From the NCBI GenBank assembly GCA_945875135.1, contig CAMCJO010000035.1, positions 1 to 11,398 of the forward strand: a stretch of DNA of 11,398 nucleotides. The letters run 5' to 3'. Below the pieces are notes generated by a model. That model searched no databases, was not told the origin of the DNA, and saw only the letters and a program-made list of their open reading frames with translations. How positions within the stretch are numbered: position 1 is the stretch's first letter; the number at the start of each line of letters is the position of its first letter. This DNA is from an uncultured Porphyromonas sp. (GTDB lineage Bacteria; Bacteroidota; Bacteroidia; Bacteroidales; Porphyromonadaceae). Position numbers and translations under genes: made by a program. This document shows positions 1-6,844 of this stretch, piece after piece.

Positions 1-474
1 ATTGATGTAGTCTAGGTAGTCGATCATCTGCTCGTAGGTGATGGAGCGATAGGTATCCTCCTCTGGCGTACCGACGACCTTATCGCGTATCTCATTGAAG
101 AGGTGCCTGTACTGAAGGAGCTGTGGGCAGCTCTCCCGCTTTGTCTCTAGTTGCTGCTGTGTCAGTGGCTCCAAGATACTCTTCTTGAGGATTCTCGCCT
201 CAGACACAGTGTTCCACACGAAAAGACCTATAACTAGAGCTGCAAGGACTGAGCCCCCGATGATAAGACCATTCCGTAGTCTCTTCTTAGCCTGTGGAGA
301 CATAGGCTTCTTCTGACGAGGAGCCTCGGAAGGAGTGGGCTGAGGCTGTGAGCTTGAAGCCGTCGGTAGCTTGACCTCAGCATTGCTACAGTAAGGGCAG
401 GTCTTATAGCTCTTAGGGACGAGGTGCCCACAAGTAGGACACCTCCTCACATTTACTAAGTTTAGCCTAGTCAT
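1..474 (-). CDS. Zinc-ribbon, single-pass membrane protein (C-terminus off the window)
   Basis: The frame is open from an ATG at 474 to base 1 with no stop, giving 158 residues of a longer protein. Residues 12-29 form a short zinc ribbon with two CxxC knuckles (CPTC at 12-15, CPYC at 26-29). A Ser/Pro/Gln-rich linker (about 38-60) and a basic stretch (KKRLR) precede one hydrophobic helix at about 69-87. The rest (88-158) is polar. By the positive-inside rule the zinc ribbon should be cytoplasmic and the C-terminal part extracytoplasmic; this is inference. The start lies 2 bases after the stop of the upstream membrane-protein gene, and GAGGAG in that gene's last codons can serve as ribosome binding site, so the two are probably translated together. 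The architecture resembles many uncharacterised bacterial 'zinc ribbon domain-containing' proteins. I do not recognise a specific family and assign no function. Confidence 0.8.
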   Translation of the reverse strand, partial: MTRLNLVNVRRCPTCGHLVPKSYKTCPYCSNAEVKLPTASSSQPQPTPSEAPRQKKPMSPQAKKRLRNGLIIGGSVLAALVIGLFVWNTVSEARILKKSILEPLTQQQLETKRESCPQLLQYRHLFNEIRDKVVGTPEEDTYRSITYEQMIDYLDYIN

Positions 475-476
475 AT

Positions 477-1223
477 CTACTCCTCGTTAGTGGTGGAGGT
501 ACTCTCTGTAGCTGACCCTGTGACAACTGAAGATACAGTCGGCTCTTCTTGTTTTTGGACGCCACTAGCCAGTGACTCCTCAGCCTCTGGCATCACTGCT
601 GCACGGTGTATGTCGCCAAGGTCTGATACATTGTTGGCCACGAGGGCTCTGATCAGTAGTCGCTCTGAGATAGCGTGAGCAGACAGTATGATCGGATAGC
701 TGATCAGGAAGAGGATCAAGCACAATAGAGGGATCACGAGTAGACCTCCGAAGAGAATGATCAAGAATCCTACAAAGTCTCCTCCACCGGAAATGAGTGC
801 AAGGACATAGAGGATCAGATAGGCTCCCATAGTTGAGACAAAGAGGTATATACCATTCCACTCCCCCAGGCTTCTGATGATGTGAGCACATACGGGGATG
901 GCCTTGATCTTGTCTCCGACCCTAACTGTGGCGTAGAGGTCGCGCTGCCTATTGCGCCAATAGAAAAAGCCGAAGAAGCCCAGCGCCAAGAAGTAGACGA
1001 TGAGGACAAGCACCCCAAGGTAACTCACGATCGTGGGCCATGTCCCTTGTGAGCTGATGAAGTAATGAACCTGGGGGATGAACAGGAGTACGATAGGGAG
1101 AAACACGGGGAGAAAGGTGGTGACTCCGATTAAGATGTAAAACACCTTGATAGGACTCCGGAAGAATCGTCCACTGTCGATGTACTGCAAGAGACGATCC
1201 ACATACTGCTTGATTAGTTTCAT
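477..1223 (-). CDS. Four-helix integral membrane protein of unknown function
   Basis: The protein has 248 residues. Hydrophobic segments lie at about 27-50, 65-88, 125-145 and 151-182, which suggests four membrane helices. A hydrophilic loop (about 89-122, RNRQRDLY onward) separates the second and third. The C-terminal tail (about 205-248) is acidic and then Ser/Thr-rich, and looks disordered. No signal peptide, catalytic motif or recognisable domain is visible. It is the first gene of a two-gene operon with the zinc-ribbon membrane protein downstream (2-base gap). A Bacteroidota-type promoter lies about 110 bases upstream. The pairing of a polytopic membrane protein with a zinc-ribbon/single-helix protein hints at a membrane complex, but that is only inference from adjacency. 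Confidence 0.8.
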   Translation of the reverse strand: MKLIKQYVDRLLQYIDSGRFFRSPIKVFYILIGVTTFLPVFLPIVLLFIPQVHYFISSQGTWPTIVSYLGVLVLIVYFLALGFFGFFYWRNRQRDLYATVRVGDKIKAIPVCAHIIRSLGEWNGIYLFVSTMGAYLILYVLALISGGGDFVGFLIILFGGLLVIPLLCLILFLISYPIILSAHAISERLLIRALVANNVSDLGDIHRAAVMPEAEESLASGVQKQEEPTVSSVVTGSATESTSTTNEE

Positions 1224-1332
1224 AGTCTATTGTTGTTTAAGTGATACTCAGTCTGTACGAACGAGCCGCAATTTCTTCTCTTCGGCGACTAGAGAGCGAC
1301 CCTCTGGCGCTACAACACGTTTCGTTTGAGGA

Positions 1333-1363
1333 CAAAGATAAACACTTAAATCTGAAAATGCAA
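1333..1363 (-). promoter_or_regulatory. Bacteroidota-type promoter for the membrane-protein operon
   Basis: Read on the minus strand, TATCTTTG (1340 to 1333) matches the Bacteroidota -7 consensus TAnnTTTG. A TTG (1363 to 1361) lies 20 bases upstream, in the place of the -33 TTTG element. This would start transcription near 1326 and give a leader of about 100 bases before the ATG at 1223. Assignment is by consensus only. Confidence 0.55.
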
Positions 1364-1387
1364 TAGTTCGTCAACAGCTAGACTCCA

Positions 1388-1399
1388 GCTAAGCTTAGC
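1388..1399. promoter_or_regulatory. Perfect 12-bp palindrome between divergent promoters, possible operator
   Basis: GCTAAGCTTAGC is a perfect 12-bp palindrome. It is centred at 1393.5, while the midpoint between the two divergent TATCTTTG elements (1340 and 1448) is 1394, leaving 47 and 48 bases on the two sides. Such a site could bind a dimeric regulator acting on both operons. No regulator gene is adjacent in the window, and a single palindrome can arise by chance, so an operator role is only a suggestion. Confidence 0.3.
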
Positions 1400-1447
1400 G
1401 AAGAAGAAAAACGAGCGGTGTCTATAGCACAGCTACCGCGAAAAGAG

Positions 1448-1455
1448 TATCTTTG
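1448..1455 (+). promoter_or_regulatory. Bacteroidota-type -7 element for the six-gene operon
   Basis: TATCTTTG matches TAnnTTTG and lies 48 bases before the ATG at 1504. No clear -33 TTTG is visible about 20 bases upstream. Transcription would start near 1461. A small hairpin (GAGAC at 1464-1468, loop TATG, GTCTC at 1473-1477) would then sit at the very 5' end of the mRNA, where such stems can affect stability. Confidence 0.5.
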
Positions 1456-1503
1456 CACTAGAGGAGACTATGGTCTCATAGACTTAATCAACATATTACG
1501 AAG

Positions 1504-2466
1504 ATGACACAGATAGCAAGATGGTTTACAGCACTCACCCTGACGCTCTTACTAGCCAGGTGTGGTGTCGTGCCTATCACGGGACGACAGCAACTCAATC
1601 TGGTGTCGGACGCTGAGATCTCGGCAGCCAGTGCACAGCAGTATAAACAATTTATTCGCAAGGCAAACGTAGACAATCGCTCGCCCCAAGGGCAGCAGAC
1701 GCTCCGTGTGGCGCAACGTATAGCGCAGGCTACTGACAACTATCTGCGCAACAATGGCTACGAGCAGATAGCGCAGGCGACACAGTGGGAGTTTAACTTC
1801 GTCCGTGATCGTCAGGTCAACGCTTTCTGTATGCCTGGTGGCAAGATTGTCGTCTATAGTGGTTTGCTTCAAGCAACGCATCCTACCGATGATGAGCTGG
1901 CTGCGGTCATAGCGCACGAGGTCTCTCACGCTATAGCTAAGCATGCCAATGAGCGCATCAGCCGTGAGATGATCACGCAGCTAGGCGGGCAGGTTTTGAC
2001 AGGTATGGTGGGCTCTCAGAGTGCTGCTTTGGGGAGCATCCTCCAGCAGGTTTATCCGATCGGTTCGCAGCTCTTGGTCTCGCTCCCTTACGGTCGCAAG
2101 CAAGAGTACGAGGCGGATAAGATAGGTATGGTCTTTATGGCTATGGCGGGTTACGACCCCGCAGCAGCTGTGACGCTCTGGCAGAAGATGGCACAGCAGG
2201 GACAGAAGACACCTGAGTTCCTCAGCACCCACCCGAGTGATCAGAACCGCATACGAGCCATCCAGGAGTTTCTCCCCGAGGCGCAACAATATTATCGTGG
2301 TCCAGGGGTTATGTCTCAAGGACCTAAACGCTCGATCAAGTCGCTTGATAAGAGCGTGCACCAAGATCGTCGCCACACAGCTAGTCAATTGAAAGATAGT
2401 GGGAGCTCCTCTTCATCTAAGCAACAGAATGAAGGTGGCTTTCGTTATGAACCTGTCAGTCGCTAA
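1504..2466 (+). CDS. M48 family zinc metallopeptidase, probable lipoprotein
   Basis: This 320-residue protein has the M48 zinc motif HExxH at residues 138-142 (AHEVSH), the downstream glutamate/aspartate motif EYEAD at 201-205 that supplies the third zinc ligand region, and the conserved STHP at 241-244. The N-terminal hydrophobic segment (about 7-19) ends in LLARC with Cys20, followed by GVVPITGR, a common start in periplasmic M48 proteins of the BepA/LoiP type. Those proteins degrade or quality-control misassembled outer-membrane proteins; that role is inferred from family membership. The Arg at position -1 of the lipobox is unusual and may impair lipidation. A low-complexity Ser/Lys/Gln tail (about 270-320) follows the peptidase domain, and no TPR region is obvious. 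It is the first gene of the operon. Its TAA overlaps the next ATG by one base. Confidence 0.92.
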   Translation: MTQIARWFTALTLTLLLARCGVVPITGRQQLNLVSDAEISAASAQQYKQFIRKANVDNRSPQGQQTLRVAQRIAQATDNYLRNNGYEQIAQATQWEFNFVRDRQVNAFCMPGGKIVVYSGLLQATHPTDDELAAVIAHEVSHAIAKHANERISREMITQLGGQVLTGMVGSQSAALGSILQQVYPIGSQLLVSLPYGRKQEYEADKIGMVFMAMAGYDPAAAVTLWQKMAQQGQKTPEFLSTHPSDQNRIRAIQEFLPEAQQYYRGPGVMSQGPKRSIKSLDKSVHQDRRHTASQLKDSGSSSSSKQQNEGGFRYEPVSR

Positions 2467-3014
2467 TGAGCATGTGGGAGCGAGGCTTCGTCCACTACTA
2501 TTACGGTACGGGCAAAGGTAAGAGCACCGCAGCCATGGGACTGGCCATGCGCACGCTCGGTCATGGTGGGCGGGTCTACATTGGGCAGTTCATCAAGACG
2601 ATGCGCTACGGAGATGTGCTCTTTCTGGAGCAGCATACGAAGCGTGAGGAGTGCACCATCGAACTGTATGGATCGATGTATGGCGGGTCAGGCTGTCTGA
2701 TTGACCACGAGGCTACTCCTAAGGACATAGAGGCCGCAGAGAGAGGATTAGCGCGAGCTGTCGAGCGGATGTGCTCGGGAGAGTACGATCTAGTCATTTG
2801 GGACGAGGTTTCTATGGCTGTAGGCTTGGGATTGCTTAAGGTAAAAGACCTAATCAATGCCATCAAGCAACGCCCCGATGCGTGCGAACTGGTACTCACG
2901 GGGCGGCATTACTGTGAAGAGCTGTTGCCATATTGCCAGCTTGTTACTAACTTTGCTGAGGTCAAGCACTATTACCAGGACGGAGTCTTATCTCGCACTG
3001 GGATCGAGCATTGA
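2466..3014 (+). CDS. cobO: Cob(I)yrinic acid a,c-diamide / cob(I)alamin adenosyltransferase, CobO/BtuR family
   Basis: The 182-residue protein transfers the 5'-deoxyadenosyl group of ATP to cobalt in reduced corrinoids, making the adenosylcobalamin form needed by radical mutases. The Walker A loop is GTGKGKST at residues 14-21, as in CobO/CobA/BtuR. WDEVSMA (112-118) holds the Walker B acidic residues. VLTGRH (143-148), LVTNFAEVKHYY (159-170) and the terminal GIEH complete the family signature. Length is typical. Start: the ATG at 2466 overlaps the upstream TAA (TAATG), suggesting translational coupling; the second ATG at 2472 is an alternative that would drop only two residues. No other cobalamin-pathway gene is in the window, so a salvage role is likely. 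Cytoplasmic. Confidence 0.93.
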   Translation: MSMWERGFVHYYYGTGKGKSTAAMGLAMRTLGHGGRVYIGQFIKTMRYGDVLFLEQHTKREECTIELYGSMYGGSGCLIDHEATPKDIEAAERGLARAVERMCSGEYDLVIWDEVSMAVGLGLLKVKDLINAIKQRPDACELVLTGRHYCEELLPYCQLVTNFAEVKHYYQDGVLSRTGIEH

Positions 3015-3029
3015 CCCACTTAGCTTTTA

Positions 3030-4028
3030 ATGCTTATGATACGTATCACACAATATATCTTACCGCTGATCTTCGGTCTCTTGCTGCTTTCTTGCAATAA
3101 GGACCATCAGAGCCAGCAAACGAATCAGGAGGAGCAGGAGACGCCCCGTGTGGCTACGCCCTTTGAAGCGGATAGTGCCTACAACTTTGTGGCAAAGCAG
3201 GTCGCCTTCGGGCCTCGCATTCCAGGCTCTTCGGGACATGTCGCTTGTCTTGCCTGGATGAAAGAGCGTCTGACGCAGTATGGTGCCACGGTCGTGGAGC
3301 AGAAATTCGAGGCGACAGCGTATGACGGGACGAAGCTCCCGCTGACCAATCTAATCGCTTCGTACAACCCCTCTGCCTCGCAGCGTATCCTCCTTATGGC
3401 GCATTGGGATACGCGTCCATGGGCGGACAAAGATGCTAACGCATCCAACCATACGAAGCCGATCCCCGGCGCTGATGACGGGGGCAGTGGTGTAGGCGTT
3501 TTACTTGAGGTGGCTCGACTGCTTGGTAGTGTCGCACCGCTTGAGTCGATCGGGGTGGACATTGTGCTTTTTGACGGGGAGGACTATGGAGCTTACTCCG
3601 ACGAGGAGAGCTGGGCCTTAGGCTCTACCCACTGGAGCAAGAACCCGCACGTGTCCGACTATCAGGCGATGGGGGGCATCTTACTAGATATGGTAGGCGG
3701 GCGTGATGCGTCTTTCTACTGGGAATCCTTTTCCAAGAGTTACGCTCCGCAGCTCCTCACCAAGGTGTGGAGCAAAGCAGCTGAGCTAGGCTACGGATCT
3801 TACTTTCATCAAGCTGACGGCGGGGGCTTGACCGACGACCATGTGCCAGTGATTCGCAATCTCGGCATCCCCTGCATTGACATTGTCAATTACGATCCAC
3901 GGAGCAAAGAGGGCTTTGCCCCTTATTGGCACACACTACAAGATGATATGAGCAACATCTCGGTAGAGACGCTAGCTGCTGTCGGGCACACGCTTATGGC
4001 GGTGCTCAAGGATTTAGATGCTCATTGA
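3030..4028 (+). CDS. Glutaminyl-peptide cyclotransferase-like lipoprotein (M28 fold)
   Basis: The 332-residue protein has a lipoprotein signal: hydrophobic 8-20, then LLLLSC with Cys22. The M28/glutaminyl cyclase core is clear: MAHWDTRP (123-130), GADDGGSG (147-154), LFDGEDYG (180-187), TDDHVPV (268-274) and YWHTLQDD (299-306). Predicted single-zinc ligands are Asp149, Glu184 and His271. The sequence fits the bacterial type II glutaminyl cyclases known from Porphyromonas and related oral Bacteroidota, which convert N-terminal glutamine of exported proteins to pyroglutamate in the periplasm after signal cleavage. An M28 aminopeptidase activity is the alternative; the single-zinc pattern and the WDTRPWAD motif favour the cyclase. 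The gene starts 15 bases after cobO; ATG 3036 is a possible alternative start. Membrane-anchored, facing the periplasm. Confidence 0.88.
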   Translation: MLMIRITQYILPLIFGLLLLSCNKDHQSQQTNQEEQETPRVATPFEADSAYNFVAKQVAFGPRIPGSSGHVACLAWMKERLTQYGATVVEQKFEATAYDGTKLPLTNLIASYNPSASQRILLMAHWDTRPWADKDANASNHTKPIPGADDGGSGVGVLLEVARLLGSVAPLESIGVDIVLFDGEDYGAYSDEESWALGSTHWSKNPHVSDYQAMGGILLDMVGGRDASFYWESFSKSYAPQLLTKVWSKAAELGYGSYFHQADGGGLTDDHVPVIRNLGIPCIDIVNYDPRSKEGFAPYWHTLQDDMSNISVETLAAVGHTLMAVLKDLDAH

Positions 4029-4044
4029 TTAGCTTCATCAGCTT

Positions 4045-4464
4045 ATGACTATAGACGAACGACAAGAGGAGCTCATCTCACAGTTTGAACTGGTAGACGA
4101 CTGGATGGATCGCTACCAAATGATCATTGACCTAGGCGACCAGTTGGAGTCTGTCGATGATGCGGAGCATACGAGAGAGAATCTTATCGACGGCTGCCAG
4201 AGCCGTGTGTGGATCATCATCTCGCCACAAAAAAACGGCACACTACACCTCAAGGCAGACAGTGATGCGCTCATCACCAAGGGTATTGCTGCTATGCTCC
4301 TCTACTGTTACAATGACCAGCCTGCACAAGCTATCGTAGAGACACCGCTCTACTTCATTGACCGTCTAGGACTCCAGTCACACCTCTCTCCGACACGGAG
4401 CAACGGGCTTCAGTCAATGTATGAGACGATCAGACGACGTGCTCAAGAGTTTATGAGCTACTAG
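4045..4464 (+). CDS. sufE: SufE-type cysteine desulfuration protein
   Basis: The 139-residue protein accepts persulfide sulfur from the cysteine desulfurase SufS and passes it to the SufBCD scaffold for Fe-S cluster assembly in the cytoplasm. The active-site cysteine is Cys51 in IDGCQSRVW (48-56), the SufE signature. The DSDALITKGIAAML region and LSPTRSNGL near the C-terminus are also typical, as is the length. SufS and SufBCD are not in the window. The gene follows the cyclase by 16 bases and precedes the DUF2156 gene by 11, so it is inside the operon. Confidence 0.95.
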   Translation: MTIDERQEELISQFELVDDWMDRYQMIIDLGDQLESVDDAEHTRENLIDGCQSRVWIIISPQKNGTLHLKADSDALITKGIAAMLLYCYNDQPAQAIVETPLYFIDRLGLQSHLSPTRSNGLQSMYETIRRRAQEFMSY

Positions 4465-4475
4465 AGGATTAGATT

Positions 4476-5417
4476 ATGACCCCTTTTCGACAGATTGATG
4501 TAGCGGATCGCAACATAGTCTTTCCTTATATATACTATGGTGCAGAGCCGATCTGTGATATTTCCTTTGCCAATCTTTATGGCTGGGCGGTGCAGTACGA
4601 GACCTCGTGGGCTATCGGAGGCACCCAGACACTGGTGATCCGCTTTCGCTCTCCTCGGCGAGATCATCCCGTCTACCTCTGCCCTTTCTGTCGTGACGAC
4701 AACTCGTGGACGATGGCCATCAAGGAGCTCATGGAGATCTCCGAGCAAGAGGCTTATCCGCTCGTCTTCATGGGGGTGACTTCGAGCTGCAAGGAGCGAT
4801 TGGAGAAGCTATTTCCCGAAGAGTTCGTCCATATCCAAGACGATGACTACATTGACTACGTCTATCTCAGAGATAAGCTAGCACAGCTCAGTGGCAAGAA
4901 GCTCCAACCGAAGCGCAACCATATCAACCGCTTCGAAGCTACCTACCCCGACTACCGCTACCTGCCCATCACCACAGACGATCTAGAGCGTGTTACACAC
5001 TTTGCCGATGAGTGGCTGGCGCATACCGAAGCGACGGGTGAGCCTGATCCTAGCCTGCATGTGGAGCGCAAGGTCATACAGCGGCTCCTCGACAACTACG
5101 AGGCGCTGGAGATGCGTGGCGGGATGATTGAGATCGGAGGCGAGATCGTTGCCTTTACACTCGGTTCGCCCATCACGGAGGACACCTTCGACGTGCATGT
5201 CGAGAAGGCACGCACCGACATTGATGGAGCCTATACGATTATCAACCGTGAGTTCGCCCGTAGCATCCCCGAGCAGTACACTTATGTCAATCGGGAGGAA
5301 GACCTCGGGCTGCCCGGCTTGCGTAAGGCAAAAGAGTCTTACCGTCCTGAAGTACGCCTCGTGAAGCACACCTGCGTGTGGCGTCGCCCAGAGTGGGCTG
5401 GTGAGCTGGAGTCCTAA
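4476..5417 (+). CDS. DUF2156 family protein (phosphatidylglycerol lysyltransferase C-terminal-like fold)
   Basis: The 313-residue protein matches the stand-alone DUF2156 family: FANLYGW (31-37), the LSGKKLQPKRNHINRFE stretch (138-154), IVAFTLG (224-230), HVEKA (241-245), GAYTIINREFA (251-261), YVNREEDLGLPGLRKAKESY (270-289). DUF2156 domains adopt a GNAT-like fold and form the catalytic half of MprF-type aminoacyl-phosphatidylglycerol synthases. No membrane flippase part is present and there are no membrane helices, so the product is a soluble acyl- or aminoacyl-transferase candidate with unknown substrate. An AGAGGA upstream of the ATG could serve as ribosome binding site. The downstream GNAT gene starts 2 bases after its stop, suggesting a functional pair. 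Confidence 0.88.
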   Translation: MTPFRQIDVADRNIVFPYIYYGAEPICDISFANLYGWAVQYETSWAIGGTQTLVIRFRSPRRDHPVYLCPFCRDDNSWTMAIKELMEISEQEAYPLVFMGVTSSCKERLEKLFPEEFVHIQDDDYIDYVYLRDKLAQLSGKKLQPKRNHINRFEATYPDYRYLPITTDDLERVTHFADEWLAHTEATGEPDPSLHVERKVIQRLLDNYEALEMRGGMIEIGGEIVAFTLGSPITEDTFDVHVEKARTDIDGAYTIINREFARSIPEQYTYVNREEDLGLPGLRKAKESYRPEVRLVKHTCVWRRPEWAGELES

Positions 5418-5419
5418 GC

Positions 5420-6406
5420 ATGAGACTAAAGGCAGAGACGCAACGACTCTACGAGGAGATCTGGCGCACCACCTTTGGGGATAGCGAGGATTTCATCGCG
5501 CTCTATAGTCGTACTACCTTTGACCCACATCGCACCCATCTGCTTACCGCTCTAGACCAGAGCCGTGCGCTCAGTCATGTGCAGTACCTCCCCTACCTGA
5601 TGCGCTACCGTGACCAGTGCTGGCGCGCTGGTTACATCTCAGGCGCAGCCACCGCGAGTGACCAGCGGGGCAAAGGACTCATACAGCACCTCATGCAAGC
5701 AAGCCACCAGCAGATGTGGCGAGAGGGTTGTCTCTGCGCCTTCCTCATACCGGCCGAGGAGTGGCTCTACCACTTCTACCGCAAGATGGGCTACACCACG
5801 CTTTATGGCAAGCGCCATACCCCTACATTACAAGAAAAGCTCACCGACCTTCCATCTAGTGAAGCTTGGCAACACTACCGCCACTGGCAAGCAGCCCTCG
5901 CCGAGCAACACCCTACCGTCACGCATAGTTACCATCAGTGGCGCACGCTCCGAGAGAGCTTAGCACTAGAGGGCGGAGGCATAGGCACGATTGGAGAAAG
6001 GACCTACTATTATTATAGAGATGCCGAGGGAGAGACGCAAAGCGTCCTAGCCATCCCCCCAGCAGAGGAGTCAGCCGACGGAACCTTCGACCTGTCCGCT
6101 CCCTTTGGTATGTTACGTCCATTGCGCATTGCAGAGCTACTAACGTGGGCTATCGAGCTGGACGTGCTAGCAGAGGAACAGCTCCTCCCCGCGGCGCTCT
6201 ATCATGATGCGCAGCGTATCGTCTTCGACCTACTCGACGAGCAGATCCCAACGAATAGCGGACGTTATTGCATACTGCACCAGAGTCGCCAGCTACTCTT
6301 CGCACCGCGTCCTAACGATCGTCTCATCAACCCGATCACACCCGACCAACTGCTCGCAGCACTGCCCCCCCTCCAGCATACGTTGGTCTACGCGATGATG
6401 GAGTGA
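5420..6406 (+). CDS. GNAT family N-acetyltransferase
   Basis: The 328-residue protein has a GNAT core in the N-terminal half: strand GYISGAATAS (71-80), the acetyl-CoA pyrophosphate loop QRGKG (82-86) and HFYRKMGY (118-125), the usual late-core motif. The first 130 residues resemble Eis-like acetyltransferases, which are followed by a second GNAT-like lobe and a C-terminal domain. The C-terminal half here (about 145-328) has no motif I can assign. Substrate is unknown and the protein is probably cytoplasmic. It is the last gene of the operon, starting 2 bases after the DUF2156 stop. No strong terminator follows directly; a repeat-rich region begins about 35 bases downstream. Confidence 0.85.
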   Translation: MRLKAETQRLYEEIWRTTFGDSEDFIALYSRTTFDPHRTHLLTALDQSRALSHVQYLPYLMRYRDQCWRAGYISGAATASDQRGKGLIQHLMQASHQQMWREGCLCAFLIPAEEWLYHFYRKMGYTTLYGKRHTPTLQEKLTDLPSSEAWQHYRHWQAALAEQHPTVTHSYHQWRTLRESLALEGGGIGTIGERTYYYYRDAEGETQSVLAIPPAEESADGTFDLSAPFGMLRPLRIAELLTWAIELDVLAEEQLLPAALYHDAQRIVFDLLDEQIPTNSGRYCILHQSRQLLFAPRPNDRLINPITPDQLLAALPPLQHTLVYAMME

Positions 6407-6441
6407 TCCCCCCTATTTCCTAGATAAAACCCTTTAGTGAG

Positions 6442-6460
6442 TATTGCTGTCCAATAAAAG
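6442..6460 (+). repeat. Left terminal inverted repeat
   Basis: This 19-bp arm matches 17/19 with the reverse complement of 6825-6843; the two mismatches are the AA after TGTCC. Further inward, TTTGAAAGGG here compares loosely with TTTTTGAGGGGG at the other end. Confidence 0.6.
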
Positions 6461-6467
6461 TTTGAAA

Positions 6468-6486
6468 GGGCACATCAACGGTGCCC
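6468..6486. other. Short hairpin just inside the left inverted repeat
   Basis: GGGCAC (6468-6473) pairs with GTGCCC (6481-6486) across a 7-base loop. On the minus strand the stem is followed by TTTCAAACTTTT, so it could act as a weak terminator for transcription coming from the lipoprotein gene. There is no T-run on the plus-strand side. Confidence 0.4.
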
Positions 6487-6548
6487 TGCTACAATAATTT
6501 AGATCCAACTACACATCGAAACGGTGCCGTGTCGGGGAAAAGTGATTT

Positions 6549-6707
6549 CCACGTGGATATTTCAAAATCTCCACGTGGGGAATAAAAAATTCCTCGGAAG
6601 AATGAAATGAAACTTCGGAGGAATCAAATGAAACTTCGGAAGAAATGAAACGCGCCCACGTGGAAAAAGAAAAACATCCACGTGGAGATTTGAGATTTTC
6701 CACGTGG
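6549..6707. repeat. Array with 21-22 bp period: CCACGTGG palindromes and CTTCGGAGGAA-like units
   Basis: The palindrome CCACGTGG occurs five times, starting at 6549, 6571, 6656, 6678 and 6700. Between the second and third copies the period is kept by another motif, CGGAAG/CGGAGG, starting at 6595, 6616 and 6637. Unit starts are therefore 22, 24, 21, 21, 19, 22 and 22 bases apart, close to two turns of B-DNA. Spacers are 13-16 bases and A/T-rich. Neighbouring CCACGTGG copies can pair into 8-bp stems with 14-base loops. It lies within the MITE-like element. Too irregular and too short-unit for a CRISPR array. A possible array of protein-binding sites or a structured RNA; function unknown. Confidence 0.8.
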
Positions 6708-6763
6708 ATATTCGAGAAAGGAGGGTATCGGACGAATTTCCCCGTAAAGATATGTAAATAGAG

Positions 6764-6784
6764 ATTAGAGGTTAGAAGTTAGCT
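6764..6784. repeat. Three imperfect 7-bp direct repeats
   Basis: ATTAGAG, GTTAGAA and GTTAGCT follow one another at 6764, 6771 and 6778. This is a small simple repeat inside the MITE-like element; no function is implied. Confidence 0.5.
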
Positions 6785-6824
6785 CATTTCTGCAGGAAGA
6801 TCTACTTGATTCCCCCTCAAAAAG

Positions 6825-6843
6825 CTTTTACCGGACAGCAATA
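6825..6843 (-). repeat. Right terminal inverted repeat
   Basis: It ends 1 base before the stop codon of the lipoprotein gene (TAA at 6847-6845) and pairs with the arm at 6442-6460. Confidence 0.6.
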
Positions 6844-6844
6844 T

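Noticed and set aside
4461..4748. 95-residue minus-strand open frame opposite the start of the DUF2156 gene, as well as many other antisense frames
   Set aside because: They lie opposite well-supported genes, show no recognisable domains and have no promoters, so they are shadows of the coding strand.
6509..6703. 64-residue minus-strand frame across the first repeat array, with SSEVSF-like repeats
   Set aside because: The periodicity comes from the DNA repeats. Units of 22 bp do not keep frame, no known protein is recognised, and the frame depends on the repeats rather than on codon preference.
6549..6707. CRISPR array
   Set aside because: Repeat cores are only 8 bases, spacers are 13-16 bases and A/T-rich with shared sequence, two different cores alternate, and no cas gene is present.
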